From Caballeronia hypogeia (GTDB lineage: Bacteria > Pseudomonadota > Gammaproteobacteria > Burkholderiales > Burkholderiaceae), in NCBI RefSeq assembly GCF_001544875.2, contig NZ_FCOA02000031.1:1-64000 (forward strand): 64,000 bases of DNA, read 5' to 3'. The notes beneath the pieces are model-generated. The model searched no databases. It saw only the letters and a list, made by a program, of their open reading frames with translations, and had not been told where the DNA came from. The position numbers and the translations under genes were made by a program. Shown piece after piece: positions 44,272-53,281 of this stretch (position 1 is its first letter; the number at the start of each line of letters is the position of its first letter).

Positions 44272-44880
44272 ATGATGGAGCTCGCGCGCGATAACGGGGA
44301 CATGTCCGCGATTGACGATATTGCTCTGGACCGGTTTGCGCTCGGGAACGAGATCCGCAAGCTTCGCAAGGCGCGATCGAAAACGCTGGCGGAACTGGCC
44401 CTGGCGACCGGTCGTTCGATCAGCTTTATTAGTCAGTTGGAACGCGGACGGGCGGAGATTTCGATCTCTGATCTCCGACGGGTCGCTCAAAATCTCGGTG
44501 TTCCGCTCGGATGGTTCTTCATGTCGGATACGAAGCCGACTGAGGAGGTCGGACGCATTGTGCGGGCGACTGCTCGACGACGTTTGGGAAGCGCGACGGA
44601 TGGCCTTGTCGAAGAACTGCTTTCCCCGAACATCGGCGGGGCATTCGAGTCTTTCCTCAGCACGTTTGCCGCAGGCGCGTCTCTGGTTGAACCAACGACA
44701 CGCGACACGGAGGAGGAAGGTTACGTCGTTAGAGGCCAGTTAGACATCTGGATCGGCGGTCACCATTTCGAAGTAGCGGCAGGGGACAGCTTCCGGATAG
44801 CCCGCGAGGAATTCCGTTGGGCGAATCGTGGAGAGGTCGAAGCTGTCGTTGTCTGGATAATCTCTCCGCCTACCTATTGA
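44272..44880 (+). CDS. XRE-family regulator with C-terminal cupin (PuuR-like)
   Basis: 202 residues. The start is at ATG 44272, with 44275 or 44302 also possible. A lambda-Cro-type HTH spans about residues 22-80 (LGNEIRKLRKARSKTLAELALATGRSISFISQLERGRAEISISDLRRVAQNLGVPLGWFF), and a cupin sensor domain spans about residues 120-200 (TEEEGYVVRGQLDIWIGGHHFEVAAGDSFRI). This two-domain build is that of PuuR, the putrescine-responsive repressor of Escherichia coli, and of many amine-catabolism regulators. It heads the large amine-like cluster and is the best candidate for the factor controlling the three shared promoters. An AT-rich tract with TTTTTTTTCAAG lies 17-30 bp upstream. Confidence 0.9.
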   Translation: MMELARDNGDMSAIDDIALDRFALGNEIRKLRKARSKTLAELALATGRSISFISQLERGRAEISISDLRRVAQNLGVPLGWFFMSDTKPTEEVGRIVRATARRRLGSATDGLVEELLSPNIGGAFESFLSTFAAGASLVEPTTRDTEEEGYVVRGQLDIWIGGHHFEVAAGDSFRIAREEFRWANRGEVEAVVVWIISPPTY

Positions 44881-44997
44881 CGCCGATCTCAAGCGAACGC
44901 GGATTGACTCGAGACACACCATTCGATGAAGTCAGATCGAACTTGAGCAAGGCGTTTTATGTTCGATTAGTTGTACAAAATCTATTTAGGAGCCGGA

Positions 44998-45603
44998 ATG
45001 GGCAAGATTGTTGTGATTGGAGCAACCGGCACGATCGGGCGTGCTGTCGTCTCGTCGTTGAGCGCTCGCCACGACGTCGTCGAAGTTGGTTCAACTCGCG
45101 GTGCGTATCGTGTCGACGCAACGAACATCGAAAGCGTGCGCAAACTTTTCGAAACGATTGGGAAGGTTGACGGCGTGGTCACCACGACCGGACGAGTTCA
45201 TTTTGGACCGTTGACCGAGACTACTCCCGAGCAATTCGATCTGGGCCTGCGAGACAAGTTGATGGGGCAAATCAACGTCGTGCTTGCGGCCCAGCCCTGG
45301 TTGAACGATGGTGGATCGTTCACGCTCACAAGCGGGATCAGCGCACATGAGCCGGTTCGCGAGGGTAGCAACGCGTCGTGTGTGAACCTCGCGCTTCAGG
45401 GCTTTGTGATGAGCGCGGCCCTCGAACTGCCGCGAAGCATCCGCATAAATTTGGTTAGTCCGACCATCTTGGAGGAGTCCGTGCCAGTGTTCGGGGATTA
45501 CTTTGTCGGATTTGAGCCAGTCAGTTCCCAGCGCGTGGGACTCGCATATCTGCGTTGTGTCGAAGGCCCCGATACGGGTCGAGTCTTCCGCGTCGGTTAT
45601 TGA
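44998..45603 (+). CDS. Short-chain dehydrogenase-like protein without the usual Tyr/Lys pair
   Basis: 201 residues from ATG 44998 after AGGAGCCGGA. The Rossmann start MGKIVVIGATGTIGRAVVSSLSARHDVVEVGST and VDGVVTTTGRVHFGPL show an SDR fold. SGISAHEP provides the Ser, but the expected YxxxK region reads GSNASCVNLALQGF, with no Tyr or Lys in register. This subgroup may be non-catalytic or use another mechanism. It follows the XRE-cupin regulator by 117 bp on the same strand. Confidence 0.85.
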   Translation: MGKIVVIGATGTIGRAVVSSLSARHDVVEVGSTRGAYRVDATNIESVRKLFETIGKVDGVVTTTGRVHFGPLTETTPEQFDLGLRDKLMGQINVVLAAQPWLNDGGSFTLTSGISAHEPVREGSNASCVNLALQGFVMSAALELPRSIRINLVSPTILEESVPVFGDYFVGFEPVSSQRVGLAYLRCVEGPDTGRVFRVGY

Positions 45604-45961
45604 CGCGTTGATTACCTTTGGAGCTGGCGCTTTCTTGCGGACACTTGCTGGCGAATCTGTTTCCGTGGTGCGCCTTTAGGCTCCCGAAGTTTTCACAATC
45701 TTCCGTCGCACTGGGCCGCCGGGCCGCCGCACCCGGGCGGCGACTCGCCAACACAACATTACGGCCTCGAACAGCCTGACTCCGCTGCTCACGCGGTCAG
45801 GCTACCGTCATCTGCTTTCTCTCCTCCCCCTCGCCTGGCCGACCCGTGCGGCCCAACGCGCTGCCGCTTGCCTCCCAAAAGGGCGCCCTATTCTCCTGCT
45901 TACATCGAAAAACGGTTGCACCTCAATTTCTTGGTAAAAAAAGAATAGGGGTAAATTTTTA
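45604..45961. other. Intergenic region with a hairpin
   Basis: No gene seen. GCCTGAC (45774-45780) pairs with GTCAGGC (45796-45802), with an inner CCGC/GCGG extension, giving a strong stem-loop that may end the SDR-like transcript. The final part becomes AT-rich just before the promoter at 45962. Confidence 0.5.
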
Positions 45962-45990
45962 TTGCAGAAATTTTACGGTGTTCCTATAGT
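45962..45990 (+). promoter_or_regulatory. Shared-type promoter A (upstream of porin 3)
   Basis: TTGCAG (45962-45967), spacer AAATTTTACGGTGTTCC (17 bp), TATAGT (45985-45990). It matches the promoters at 47613 and 57420 in -10 hexamer, spacer length and AAATTTT core. The porin start is 290 bp downstream, leaving a long leader. Confidence 0.72.
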
Positions 45991-46279
45991 GGCGCAACCT
46001 GATCCGTGGTGATTGATGGTTGGCGTCGTCAGACCTCGGGTGGAACGCGCTGGAACGCAGGGGCCTTCCATCTCGCCAGGCCGACGACGTAGGTACCGTA
46101 GACCTGAATCAAATCGGGAATGTAGTACTACTGATGAAAGCGCGAACGATCGTAAGGGTTAACTGGAGCAATCCGTGCCGTGAGCATGAAGCGTTTTAAC
46201 GCGTGGCGAGTGCGGTCATCACAGGGCAGCGACGTGTTAGTAAATTGAAACTAAACAATGGCAGTTTGGAGAGAAAGCG
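45991..46279. other. Long leader upstream of porin 3
   Basis: About 289 bp between promoter A and the porin start. It contains a 20-codon frame beginning MKRFNAWRVRSS at 46187, without clear support. No known riboswitch fold was recognised. Confidence 0.4.
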
Positions 46280-47425
46280 ATGAAGAAGAATTACATTGCA
46301 GCATCCGTTTTGCTGGTTTTTTCTGTTCCGGCGCTGGCTCAGAGTTCAGTGACCTTGTATGGCCTGATCGACGAAGGTCTCACCTTCACTAATAACGCCA
46401 AGGGTCATCAGGCGTATCAAATGCAGAGCGGGTATCTCGCGGGAAGCCGATGGGGCCTCAAGGGAGCCGAGGACTTAGGCGGCGGCTACAAGGCGACGTT
46501 TCAAATCGAAAATGGATTTGACGTGAATACCGGCGGGCTTGGACAGGGCGGCCTTGGATTCGGTCGCCAAGCGTACGTTGGTCTCGTCAACGATCAGTTC
46601 GGCGGTGTGACGCTTGGCCGGCAGTATGATTCGCTGGTCGACTATCTTGCGCAAACCACCGTGACCGGAAGTTGGGGAGGCTACATCTTCGCTCACCCGT
46701 ACGATAACGATAATGCGACGAACACTTTCCGCGTCAACAACACAGTAAAGTACACGAGTCCGACGTTTGCCGGCCTGAAGTTCGGCGGCACATACAGTTT
46801 CAGCAACGATACGAACTTCGCGAACAACCGGCAATACAGCGTAGGGGCGCAGTACACGCTAGGTGGCCTCTTGTTGGCGGCGTCGTATTTGCACGCCAAC
46901 AACCCGTCCGCAACTGCGACCGGCGCGATCAACAATGGGGGTGACGAAAACTTCGTCGCGCAACGCCTCCAGATTTTCGGCGCGGGCGTGAACTACAACT
47001 TCGGGGCGGCGACGCTGGGATTTGTGTACACCAACACCTACATTGCCCAACCGGTCAGTTCTGGCTACGTCGGCCCGATTACGCCCGCAACCGGCACGCT
47101 TTCGTCGCTGCGCTTCCAGAACTTCGAAATCAACGGCCGTTACCAGTTCACCCCGGCTTTCTCCTTGGGGGCGGTTTACACCTACACGCGGACGAACTTC
47201 GATACAACGGCTGGAAAGTCCCACCCGAACTACCAGCAGGGCGGACTAATGGTCGACTATTTGCTCTCCAAGCGTACTGACGTCTATCTGCAGGCAGCGT
47301 ATCAGCACGCTGGTGGCGACAAGAACGGTTCAGTTCTCGACGTCGCCTACGTCCCTGGTGCTGCCGCCGTCTCGTCGAACAGTAACCAGGTGGTGGTACG
47401 TGGGGCAATCATGCATAAGTTCTGA
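46280..47425 (+). CDS. Outer-membrane porin (Burkholderia type) 3
   Basis: 381 residues, with start after TTTGGAGAGAAAGCG. Signal peptide MKKNYIAASVLLVFSVPALA, mature start QSSVTLYG. Motifs are WGLKGAEDLGGGYKATFQIENGFD, GGVTLGRQYDSLVDYLAQ, NTVKYTSPTFAGLKFGG, YLLSKRTDVYLQAAYQHA, and terminal Phe (AIMHKF). It is the outer-membrane entry candidate for the cluster and is driven by shared-type promoter A. Confidence 0.93.
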   Translation: MKKNYIAASVLLVFSVPALAQSSVTLYGLIDEGLTFTNNAKGHQAYQMQSGYLAGSRWGLKGAEDLGGGYKATFQIENGFDVNTGGLGQGGLGFGRQAYVGLVNDQFGGVTLGRQYDSLVDYLAQTTVTGSWGGYIFAHPYDNDNATNTFRVNNTVKYTSPTFAGLKFGGTYSFSNDTNFANNRQYSVGAQYTLGGLLLAASYLHANNPSATATGAINNGGDENFVAQRLQIFGAGVNYNFGAATLGFVYTNTYIAQPVSSGYVGPITPATGTLSSLRFQNFEINGRYQFTPAFSLGAVYTYTRTNFDTTAGKSHPNYQQGGLMVDYLLSKRTDVYLQAAYQHAGGDKNGSVLDVAYVPGAAAVSSNSNQVVVRGAIMHKF

Positions 47426-47612
47426 CCCAGGCAACGCGTCCGCACAGTAGGGCGACCAAAAGACAGACCTTGCGTCGCCTGCTTGAATACGTGTCGTATG
47501 GTGTATGTACTTACCACGTTGGCTGAGCCGTACGAATAGTGGGGAACGACGTCCTAGATGTAGGATCTGCTAGGAATTTCCCTTACGCAAAAAAAATCTA
47601 CCAGTTTTTTTC
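47426..47612. other. Intergenic region upstream of promoter B
   Basis: No gene or strong hairpin seen. The last 25 bases are A- and T-rich and include TTTTTTCTTGAAAAAA (47607-47622), a 6-bp inverted repeat overlapping the -35 of promoter B. Confidence 0.45.
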
Positions 47613-47641
47613 TTGAAAAAATTTTGCGACGATTCTATAGT
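47613..47641 (+). promoter_or_regulatory. Shared-type promoter B (quaternary-amine ABC operon)
   Basis: TTGAAA (47613-47618), spacer AAATTTTGCGACGATTC (17 bp), TATAGT (47636-47641). It is nearly identical over the first half to promoter C at 57420. The flanking T-run and A-run make TTTTTTCTTGAAAAAA, a likely operator. It lies 154 bp before the binding-protein start. Confidence 0.75.
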
Positions 47642-47794
47642 TGATGCACGCCGTAACGAAGGGCAGTGCGGTTTTTCTGTAGTAAAAAATGAGGCGTTCG
47701 CCTCTCGTTAGGTCTGACCTTTGGGCCTATCGTCCCGAATAAGCGAAATAAATATCGAAGTAAAACATTATCCATATATAAAGGAGTGCAAATC

Positions 47795-48646
47795 ATGCAC
47801 AAGTGGTGGAGACGGATTGCGTTCGCAGCATTGTTTTGTTTCGCGTGCACGGCGGGCGCCGCGGAGAAGACTCAGGTCAAACTCGGAACGATGGGTTGGG
47901 AAGACCTCTCGCCGATGACGTTGATCACCAAACGACTGCTCGAGAAAGAGGGCTACAAGGTTCAGGTCACCAACTTCTCGGAGTGGGGCATTGCATTCAG
48001 CGCCCTCGCGCGTGGAGACGTCGATTTGCTGGTTTCGCAGGTCAACTACGTCACGTCGGATTACTGGACGAAGAACAAGGAGCGACTCGAGAAGGTGTCG
48101 GTCATCTCGCACGGTCTTCGGCAGGGCATCGTTGTGCCTGATTACATGCCTATCGATTCTGTCGATCAGCTGAACTCCATCAAGGGACAGGTTGGCGGCA
48201 AGATCATTGGCATCGAACCGGGCTCGGGGCTGATGCGTGAAACGCGTGAGGCTATCAAGCAGTACGGTCTGGACTACACCCTCGTCGATGGCAGTACGGC
48301 TGCGATGGTTGCCCAGCTTCAGTCGACACTCGAACGCAAGCAGCCGATGGTCACTGTTTTGTGGACTCCGTCGTGGATGACGCAGAAATTCAAGGTCAAA
48401 TTCCTGAACGATCCGAAGCACGTTTTTGCTCCGCCCCAGACTTATTACTGGATCGCCAAGAAAGGATTCTCAACTGAAAATCCGCGCCTGCGCGAACTCC
48501 TGGCGGGCGAATACATCCCGATCGAAGACATTACTCGCATCAATGGTGAAGTCAAGGATGGAAAGACGATGGACCAGGCGGTAGACGACTGGGCCAAGCA
48601 GAACGCCGTACTTCTGGACAAATGGGCGACGATTTCCAGTAAGTGA
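47795..48646 (+). CDS. Glycine betaine/quaternary amine-type periplasmic binding protein
   Basis: 283 residues from ATG 47795, 8 bp after AAGGAG. An in-frame GTG overlaps that ribosome site and is rejected. The signal peptide ends near residue 22 (FCFACTAGA). The OpuAC/ProX fold shows in VKLGTMGWEDLSPMTLITKRLLEKEGYKV, SALARGDVDLLVSQVNYVT, GIEPGSGLMRETREAIKQYGLDYTLVDGSTAAMVAQL and TVLWTPSWMTQKFKVKFLNDP. The Trp residues are those that often form the cation-binding cage. It likely binds a betaine-like or other cationic compound. Confidence 0.9.
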   Translation: MHKWWRRIAFAALFCFACTAGAAEKTQVKLGTMGWEDLSPMTLITKRLLEKEGYKVQVTNFSEWGIAFSALARGDVDLLVSQVNYVTSDYWTKNKERLEKVSVISHGLRQGIVVPDYMPIDSVDQLNSIKGQVGGKIIGIEPGSGLMRETREAIKQYGLDYTLVDGSTAAMVAQLQSTLERKQPMVTVLWTPSWMTQKFKVKFLNDPKHVFAPPQTYYWIAKKGFSTENPRLRELLAGEYIPIEDITRINGEVKDGKTMDQAVDDWAKQNAVLLDKWATISSK

Positions 48647-48734
48647 CCGGCAGGCCGGGCGACCAACGTCGTCAATTGCGTGGCAACCCGGCCTTCCTCA
48701 CGCGTCGACATCTCTTTCACTGCTGGAAGGAAGT

Positions 48735-49835
48735 ATGAACATGATGAACGAGCTTTCTCACGTCACCCGGCCCACCATCGTCGAATGTCGCGATGTCTGG
48801 AAAATCTTTGGCAATCCGGGCGCGGCAGCACTCGAAGCCGCCAGAAGCGGGCAGTACGACAAAGAGGAATTGCTGAAGAAATTCGGCTGCGTGGCCGCGG
48901 TCGCTAACGCCTCCTTTTCTATCGGCGAGGGAGAGACGTTCTGCATCATCGGTCTTTCCGGAAGCGGCAAATCCACCTTGATCCGCCACTTCAACCGGCT
49001 CATCGATCCGACGAGTGGTGAGGTGATCGTACGCGGCAAGAACATCTGCAAGATGCCGTATTCGGAATTGCGCAAGCTCCGCTCCACCGGCATCGGCATG
49101 GTGTTTCAGCAAGTGGCATTGCTGCCCTACCGCACTGTCCTTCAGAACGTGATGCTTCCGCTCGAAGTGCAGGGGCTGTCAGCTTCCGATTGCCGGCAGA
49201 AGAGCCAGGCGGCGCTCGACACGGTTGGGCTCGGCAGTTGGGCGGATCGTTACCCGCGCGAATTGTCCGGTGGCATGCAGCAACGCGTCGGCATTGCACG
49301 CGCGCTCGCGGCAAATCCTGAACTGTTGCTGATGGACGAACCATTCAGCGCGCTCGATCCGCTGATTCGCAAGCAGCTCCAGATCGAATTCCGGCAGCTC
49401 TCTACCAAGCTCAAGAAAACGACCATCTTCATCACGCACGACATCGAAGAGGCGATCCGGATTGGCGATCGGATCGCGATCATGCGAGAGGGAAAGATCG
49501 TTCAGATCGGCACGCCTGAGGACATCGCGCTAAAGCCGGTGGATGACTACGTGGCCAGCTTCATGGAAGGGATTTCGCGTCTCAAACTGGTTAAGGCCTA
49601 CTCGGTCATGCAGCCGGTCGCGGGCGGGCAGCAGCCTGCGCAATCGCAGGCGAGCGTCGACATCAACTCGGACCTGGAGGAAATGATCGACCTGTCGCTG
49701 GCCAAGGGTAGCGAGAACCTGACCGTGATCCAGCACGGCAACATTGTCGGGACCGTGTCTCGGGAAGCGATCCTGAAAGCCGTGCGCGGCATCGACGTTC
49801 GAGGCGAGCGTTCGGGCGCCCTTGCAACCAATTGA
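48735..49835 (+). CDS. ABC transporter ATPase, ProV/OpuCA type
   Basis: 366 residues, with start after GGAAGGAAGT. Long N-terminal ProV-type extension (VWKIFGNPGAAALEAARSGQYDKEELLKKFGCVAAV), Walker A GLSGSGKST at residues 73-81, FQQVALLPYRTV, signature LSGGMQQRVGIARAL, Walker B LLMDEPFSALDPLIR, switch THDIEEA. The C-terminus (residues ~310-366) retains a CBS-like segment, NLTVIQHGNIVGTVSREAILKAV. It powers the two downstream permeases. Confidence 0.94.
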   Translation: MNMMNELSHVTRPTIVECRDVWKIFGNPGAAALEAARSGQYDKEELLKKFGCVAAVANASFSIGEGETFCIIGLSGSGKSTLIRHFNRLIDPTSGEVIVRGKNICKMPYSELRKLRSTGIGMVFQQVALLPYRTVLQNVMLPLEVQGLSASDCRQKSQAALDTVGLGSWADRYPRELSGGMQQRVGIARALAANPELLLMDEPFSALDPLIRKQLQIEFRQLSTKLKKTTIFITHDIEEAIRIGDRIAIMREGKIVQIGTPEDIALKPVDDYVASFMEGISRLKLVKAYSVMQPVAGGQQPAQSQASVDINSDLEEMIDLSLAKGSENLTVIQHGNIVGTVSREAILKAVRGIDVRGERSGALATN

Positions 49836-50674
49836 TGAATGGTGATGCGATGGCAAGCATGACGGAAGTTTTTGATGCGGCTGTAGATAACAGTCTCGCG
49901 TGGTTGACCGATCACGCCACGAACGTCTTCAACGGCCTGAGCTTCGCGCTCAACGGAGCGTTCAACGGTATCAACGCGGGTCTGACGTTCGTGCCGTGGT
50001 GGATGTTGATCCTGGTTGCAGCAGTTTGCGGTTGGCGCTTCATCGGCCGCACGTTCGCCGTCACGGCTGTGATCGGGCTGTGGCTGTGTCAGGCGATGGG
50101 TTTGTGGGCCGAAACCATGAGCACGTTGACACTCGTGTTCAGTTCGACGCTGCTTGCGCTTGCGGTCGCGATCCCGGCGGGCATCGTGCTCGGCCTGGGC
50201 TCGCGGTCGATCAAGGGTGTTGAAGTCGTTCTAGACTTTCTCCAGACGATGCCGCCATATATCTACCTGCTCCCAGGTATCGCGCTGCTCGGTTATGGTC
50301 CGGCAACCGCAATGTGGGCCACGTGGATCGTTGCAATCCCGCCTGCATTGCGCCTCACCGCGCACGGCGTGCGCATGACGCCGATCCAGTTCAGGGAATT
50401 AGGAACGGCCGTGGGTATGACGGTGTTCGACCATTTGTTCAAGATTCGCGTGCCAATGGCGCTCACGTCGATCTTTGCTGGGATCAATCAAAGCCTGATG
50501 CTGAGCTTCGGCATGGTGGTCATCGCCGGCATCGCAGGTTCGGGCGGCCTGGGTCAGGCGATCTACGACGCAGTGCGCACCCTCCAGATCGATAAGGCGG
50601 TGAACGCAGGCATCGCGATCGTTGTTGTCACCATCGTACTGGACCGTTTCTCGCAACGGCTCGGTCAGAGATAA
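49832..50674 (+). CDS. ABC transporter permease, ProW/OpuC type (1)
   Basis: 280 residues. The start overlaps the ATPase stop (ATGATGA); an inner ATG at 49850 is possible. The protein is strongly hydrophobic. FLQTMPPYIYLLPGIALLGYGPATAMWATWIVAIPPALRLTAHGVRMTP and FRELGTAVGMTVFDHLFKIRVPMALTSIFAGINQSLMLSFGMVVIAGIAGSGGLG, including the EAA-type loop, are typical of glycine betaine permeases. Confidence 0.93.
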   Translation: MMNGDAMASMTEVFDAAVDNSLAWLTDHATNVFNGLSFALNGAFNGINAGLTFVPWWMLILVAAVCGWRFIGRTFAVTAVIGLWLCQAMGLWAETMSTLTLVFSSTLLALAVAIPAGIVLGLGSRSIKGVEVVLDFLQTMPPYIYLLPGIALLGYGPATAMWATWIVAIPPALRLTAHGVRMTPIQFRELGTAVGMTVFDHLFKIRVPMALTSIFAGINQSLMLSFGMVVIAGIAGSGGLGQAIYDAVRTLQIDKAVNAGIAIVVVTIVLDRFSQRLGQR

Positions 50675-50684
50675 GGAGCGAGTG

Positions 50685-51527
50685 ATGGATTTTATGCACG
50701 TTTCTCCTGGGTCCGTTGTTGCACCCGTCCTGTCGTATCTGAATATCCACCATCACGATGGTTTCGTTGCGGTGTCGGCGTTCTTCAGCAGCCTGATCTC
50801 CGCCATCGTGCACGTACTTTCACTGGCACCGCCGCCCGCGATCATCGGCGCACTCGCACTGATCTCGCTGATCGTTGCCGGATGGCGGGGCGGCGTGCTC
50901 TGTGCCGCCGGGCTGGCGCTTTGTCTCGGCCTGGGAATGTGGAGCGCGACGGTCGAGACCATCGCGGTGATCGCGCTGGCAGTCGTGTTCTCGGTGGTCG
51001 TCGGCCTGCCTGTTGGCGTTGTTCTTTCCCGAAGCGAAAGGCTGCAAGTCGCGGTTCGTCCTTTGCTGGATGTCATGCAGACGTTGCCGCCCTGGGTGTA
51101 TCTGGTTCCGGCGGTCATCTTGTTCGGACTGGGCGTCGTTCCGGCGTTGCTGTCGACGATCATCTATGGCATCCCGCCGATGGTGAGACTGACCATTCTC
51201 GCAATGAGTCAGATTCCCGAGAGCCGTGTGGAATTGGGCCACGCCATTGGCGCCAGCAAACGGTCGATCTTCTGGAAGATCGAGTTGCCCTCGGCAATGC
51301 CGACGCTGCTGGTGGGCGTGAACCAATGCGTTCTCTTCTCATTGGGCATGGTGGTGCTCGCCGGACTCGTCGGTGCAGGCGGGCTCGGAGCCGAGGTCAC
51401 GCGTGGTCTCTCGCGGATGGAGTTTGGCCTCGGGATGCGCGCAAGTATCGCAATCGTGGCCCTGGCGATTGTCCTGGACCGCGTATTCCGGGGAGCAATC
51501 CCGAGGAAGTATCTGACGCTCGCTTGA
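50685..51527 (+). CDS. ABC transporter permease, ProW/OpuC type (2)
   Basis: 280 residues from ATG 50685 after AAGGAGCGAGTG. It is paralogous to the preceding permease (LLDVMQTLPPWVYLVPAVILFGLGVVPALLSTIIYGIPPMVRLTILAMSQIPESRVELGHAIGASKRSIFWKIELPSAMPTLLVGVNQCVLFSLGMVVLAGLVGAGGLG). Two different permeases with one ATPase resemble the OpuC-type layout rather than the single-permease ProVWX. Confidence 0.93.
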   Translation: MDFMHVSPGSVVAPVLSYLNIHHHDGFVAVSAFFSSLISAIVHVLSLAPPPAIIGALALISLIVAGWRGGVLCAAGLALCLGLGMWSATVETIAVIALAVVFSVVVGLPVGVVLSRSERLQVAVRPLLDVMQTLPPWVYLVPAVILFGLGVVPALLSTIIYGIPPMVRLTILAMSQIPESRVELGHAIGASKRSIFWKIELPSAMPTLLVGVNQCVLFSLGMVVLAGLVGAGGLGAEVTRGLSRMEFGLGMRASIAIVALAIVLDRVFRGAIPRKYLTLA

Positions 51528-51630
51528 TCCGGGTGGATCTGGGTTTAGAGAGGCGCGCGGTTCCCGGTTGAGCCCATACGGCACGAAGGGTAGAGAGTTA
51601 TACCGATCAATCTGTAAAGTTGGAACGAAG

Positions 51631-53103
51631 ATGCGAACTGGTCTTTTCATTGACGGAAAATGGGTTTCACCGAAGCTCGGTGGCAAGCTGGATGTCGTCA
51701 ATCCGGCAACCGGCAAGGTGTTCCACGAAATCTCGGCGGCCACAGAGGAAGACGTTGATCACGCTGTGACTGCGGCGCGGCGTGCGTTCAATGGCGAATG
51801 GCCGAAAATGTCGGGCGCGCAGCGCGGGCAATACTTGAGGAAGATTGCATCGCGTATCCGGAACCGTCTCGACGAGATCTCCGAACTCGAGGTGCTCGAC
51901 AATGGCAAGCCTTTGCCCGAAGCGAAATGGGACATCGGTGACGCCGCTGGCTGCTTCGACTTCTATGCCGGTCTCGCCGAGGAATATGACGAGAACCGGG
52001 TCGAAACGATCTGCCTTCCGGATGCCCGCTTTACGTCAAAAGTTGCTCGCGAACCCCTGGGCGTCGTCGGCGCGATCATTCCCTGGAACTATCCGCTTCT
52101 GATGGCGGCGTGGAAGGTCGCGCCGGCGCTGGCCGCTGGCTGCACTATCGTGCTCAAGCCTGCAGAAGCCACGTCGCTCACTGCATTGGAGCTCGCCGCC
52201 ATCGCGGAAGAAGTCGAGCTTCCGCCCGGCGTCCTGAACGTGATCACCGGTATTGGCTCGGAGGCTGGACAGCCTCTTGTCGATCATCCCGAGGTCGACA
52301 AGCTTGCTTTCACCGGCTCAGGCGCGATTGGTGCGAAGCTGATGGCTGCTGCCGCGAAGTCGATCAAGCGGGTCAGTCTCGAACTGGGCGGTAAGTCGCC
52401 ATTTCTGGTGTTCGACGACTGCGACATCGAGAAGGCTGTCGAATGGGTGATGTTCGGCATCTTCTGGAACCAGGGGCAGGTGTGTTCGGCTACCTCCCGT
52501 GTGCTCGTGCACGAGAGTATTCATGCTCGGTTTCTGGAGCGGCTCGTTGAGGAGGCGCAGAAGATCACGATCGGTGATGGACTGGCTGACGGTGTGCTGC
52601 TCGGTCCTCTGGTGTCGAAGATTCAACTGGAGCGGGTGGTCGGCGCAATCGAGAAAGCGCGCGAGCAGGGCGCGACCGTTGTGACGGGCGGTCGGCGTCC
52701 GGCCCACCTGGCCGAAGGCTATTTCGTCGAACCGACGGTACTGACTGACGTACCGCTCGACAGTCAGGCCTGGAAGGAAGAGATCTTCGGCCCGGTTGTC
52801 TGCGTGCGCGCGTTTGCCTCGGAAGAGGAGGCGATCGCCCTTGCGAACGACACGCGATTCGGGCTCGCGGCGGCACTGATGACGAGCGACGACGCACGTG
52901 CGGAGCGAGTCGCCGCTGCGCTGCGGGCGGGCATCGTCTGGATCAACTGTTCGCAGCCCGGCTTCACGGAAGCGCCGTGGGGTGGCTACAAGCAATCGGG
53001 TATTGGCCGGGAACTGGGACGGTGGGGTTTTGAGAACTACCTCGAGACCAAGCAGATTACGGCCTACGTGAGTGACGAGCCCTGGGCCTGGTACATCAAG
53101 TGA
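51631..53103 (+). CDS. Betaine-aldehyde-dehydrogenase-like ALDH (1)
   Basis: 490 residues from ATG 51631 (MRTGLFIDGKWVSPK). All ALDH motifs are present: IIPWNYPLLMAAWKVAPALAAGCTIVLKPAE, FTGSGAIGAKLM, Glu in SLELGGKSPF, nucleophile Cys285 in WNQGQVCSATSR, and the end APWGGYKQSGIGRELG to WAWYIK. The end matches the cluster's second ALDH at 55486. It probably oxidises an aldehyde produced by the FAD oxidoreductase that follows. Distance to the upstream permease is 103 bp. Confidence 0.93.
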   Translation: MRTGLFIDGKWVSPKLGGKLDVVNPATGKVFHEISAATEEDVDHAVTAARRAFNGEWPKMSGAQRGQYLRKIASRIRNRLDEISELEVLDNGKPLPEAKWDIGDAAGCFDFYAGLAEEYDENRVETICLPDARFTSKVAREPLGVVGAIIPWNYPLLMAAWKVAPALAAGCTIVLKPAEATSLTALELAAIAEEVELPPGVLNVITGIGSEAGQPLVDHPEVDKLAFTGSGAIGAKLMAAAAKSIKRVSLELGGKSPFLVFDDCDIEKAVEWVMFGIFWNQGQVCSATSRVLVHESIHARFLERLVEEAQKITIGDGLADGVLLGPLVSKIQLERVVGAIEKAREQGATVVTGGRRPAHLAEGYFVEPTVLTDVPLDSQAWKEEIFGPVVCVRAFASEEEAIALANDTRFGLAAALMTSDDARAERVAAALRAGIVWINCSQPGFTEAPWGGYKQSGIGRELGRWGFENYLETKQITAYVSDEPWAWYIK

Positions 53104-53281
53104 TCCGACAACATCGCGTGGCATGACGCTCGAAGCGAGCGAACCGCATTCGGAGAGGGCGCCGCCTCACTGCCGTCCCGCGGGTCGGTTCGACACGTCG
53201 ATATACGCGAGCACGCGCGCTTATCGACCGCACGCTACAAGCACACTTGAGCTGAAAAATGGATTGGAATGGAGAACCGGG

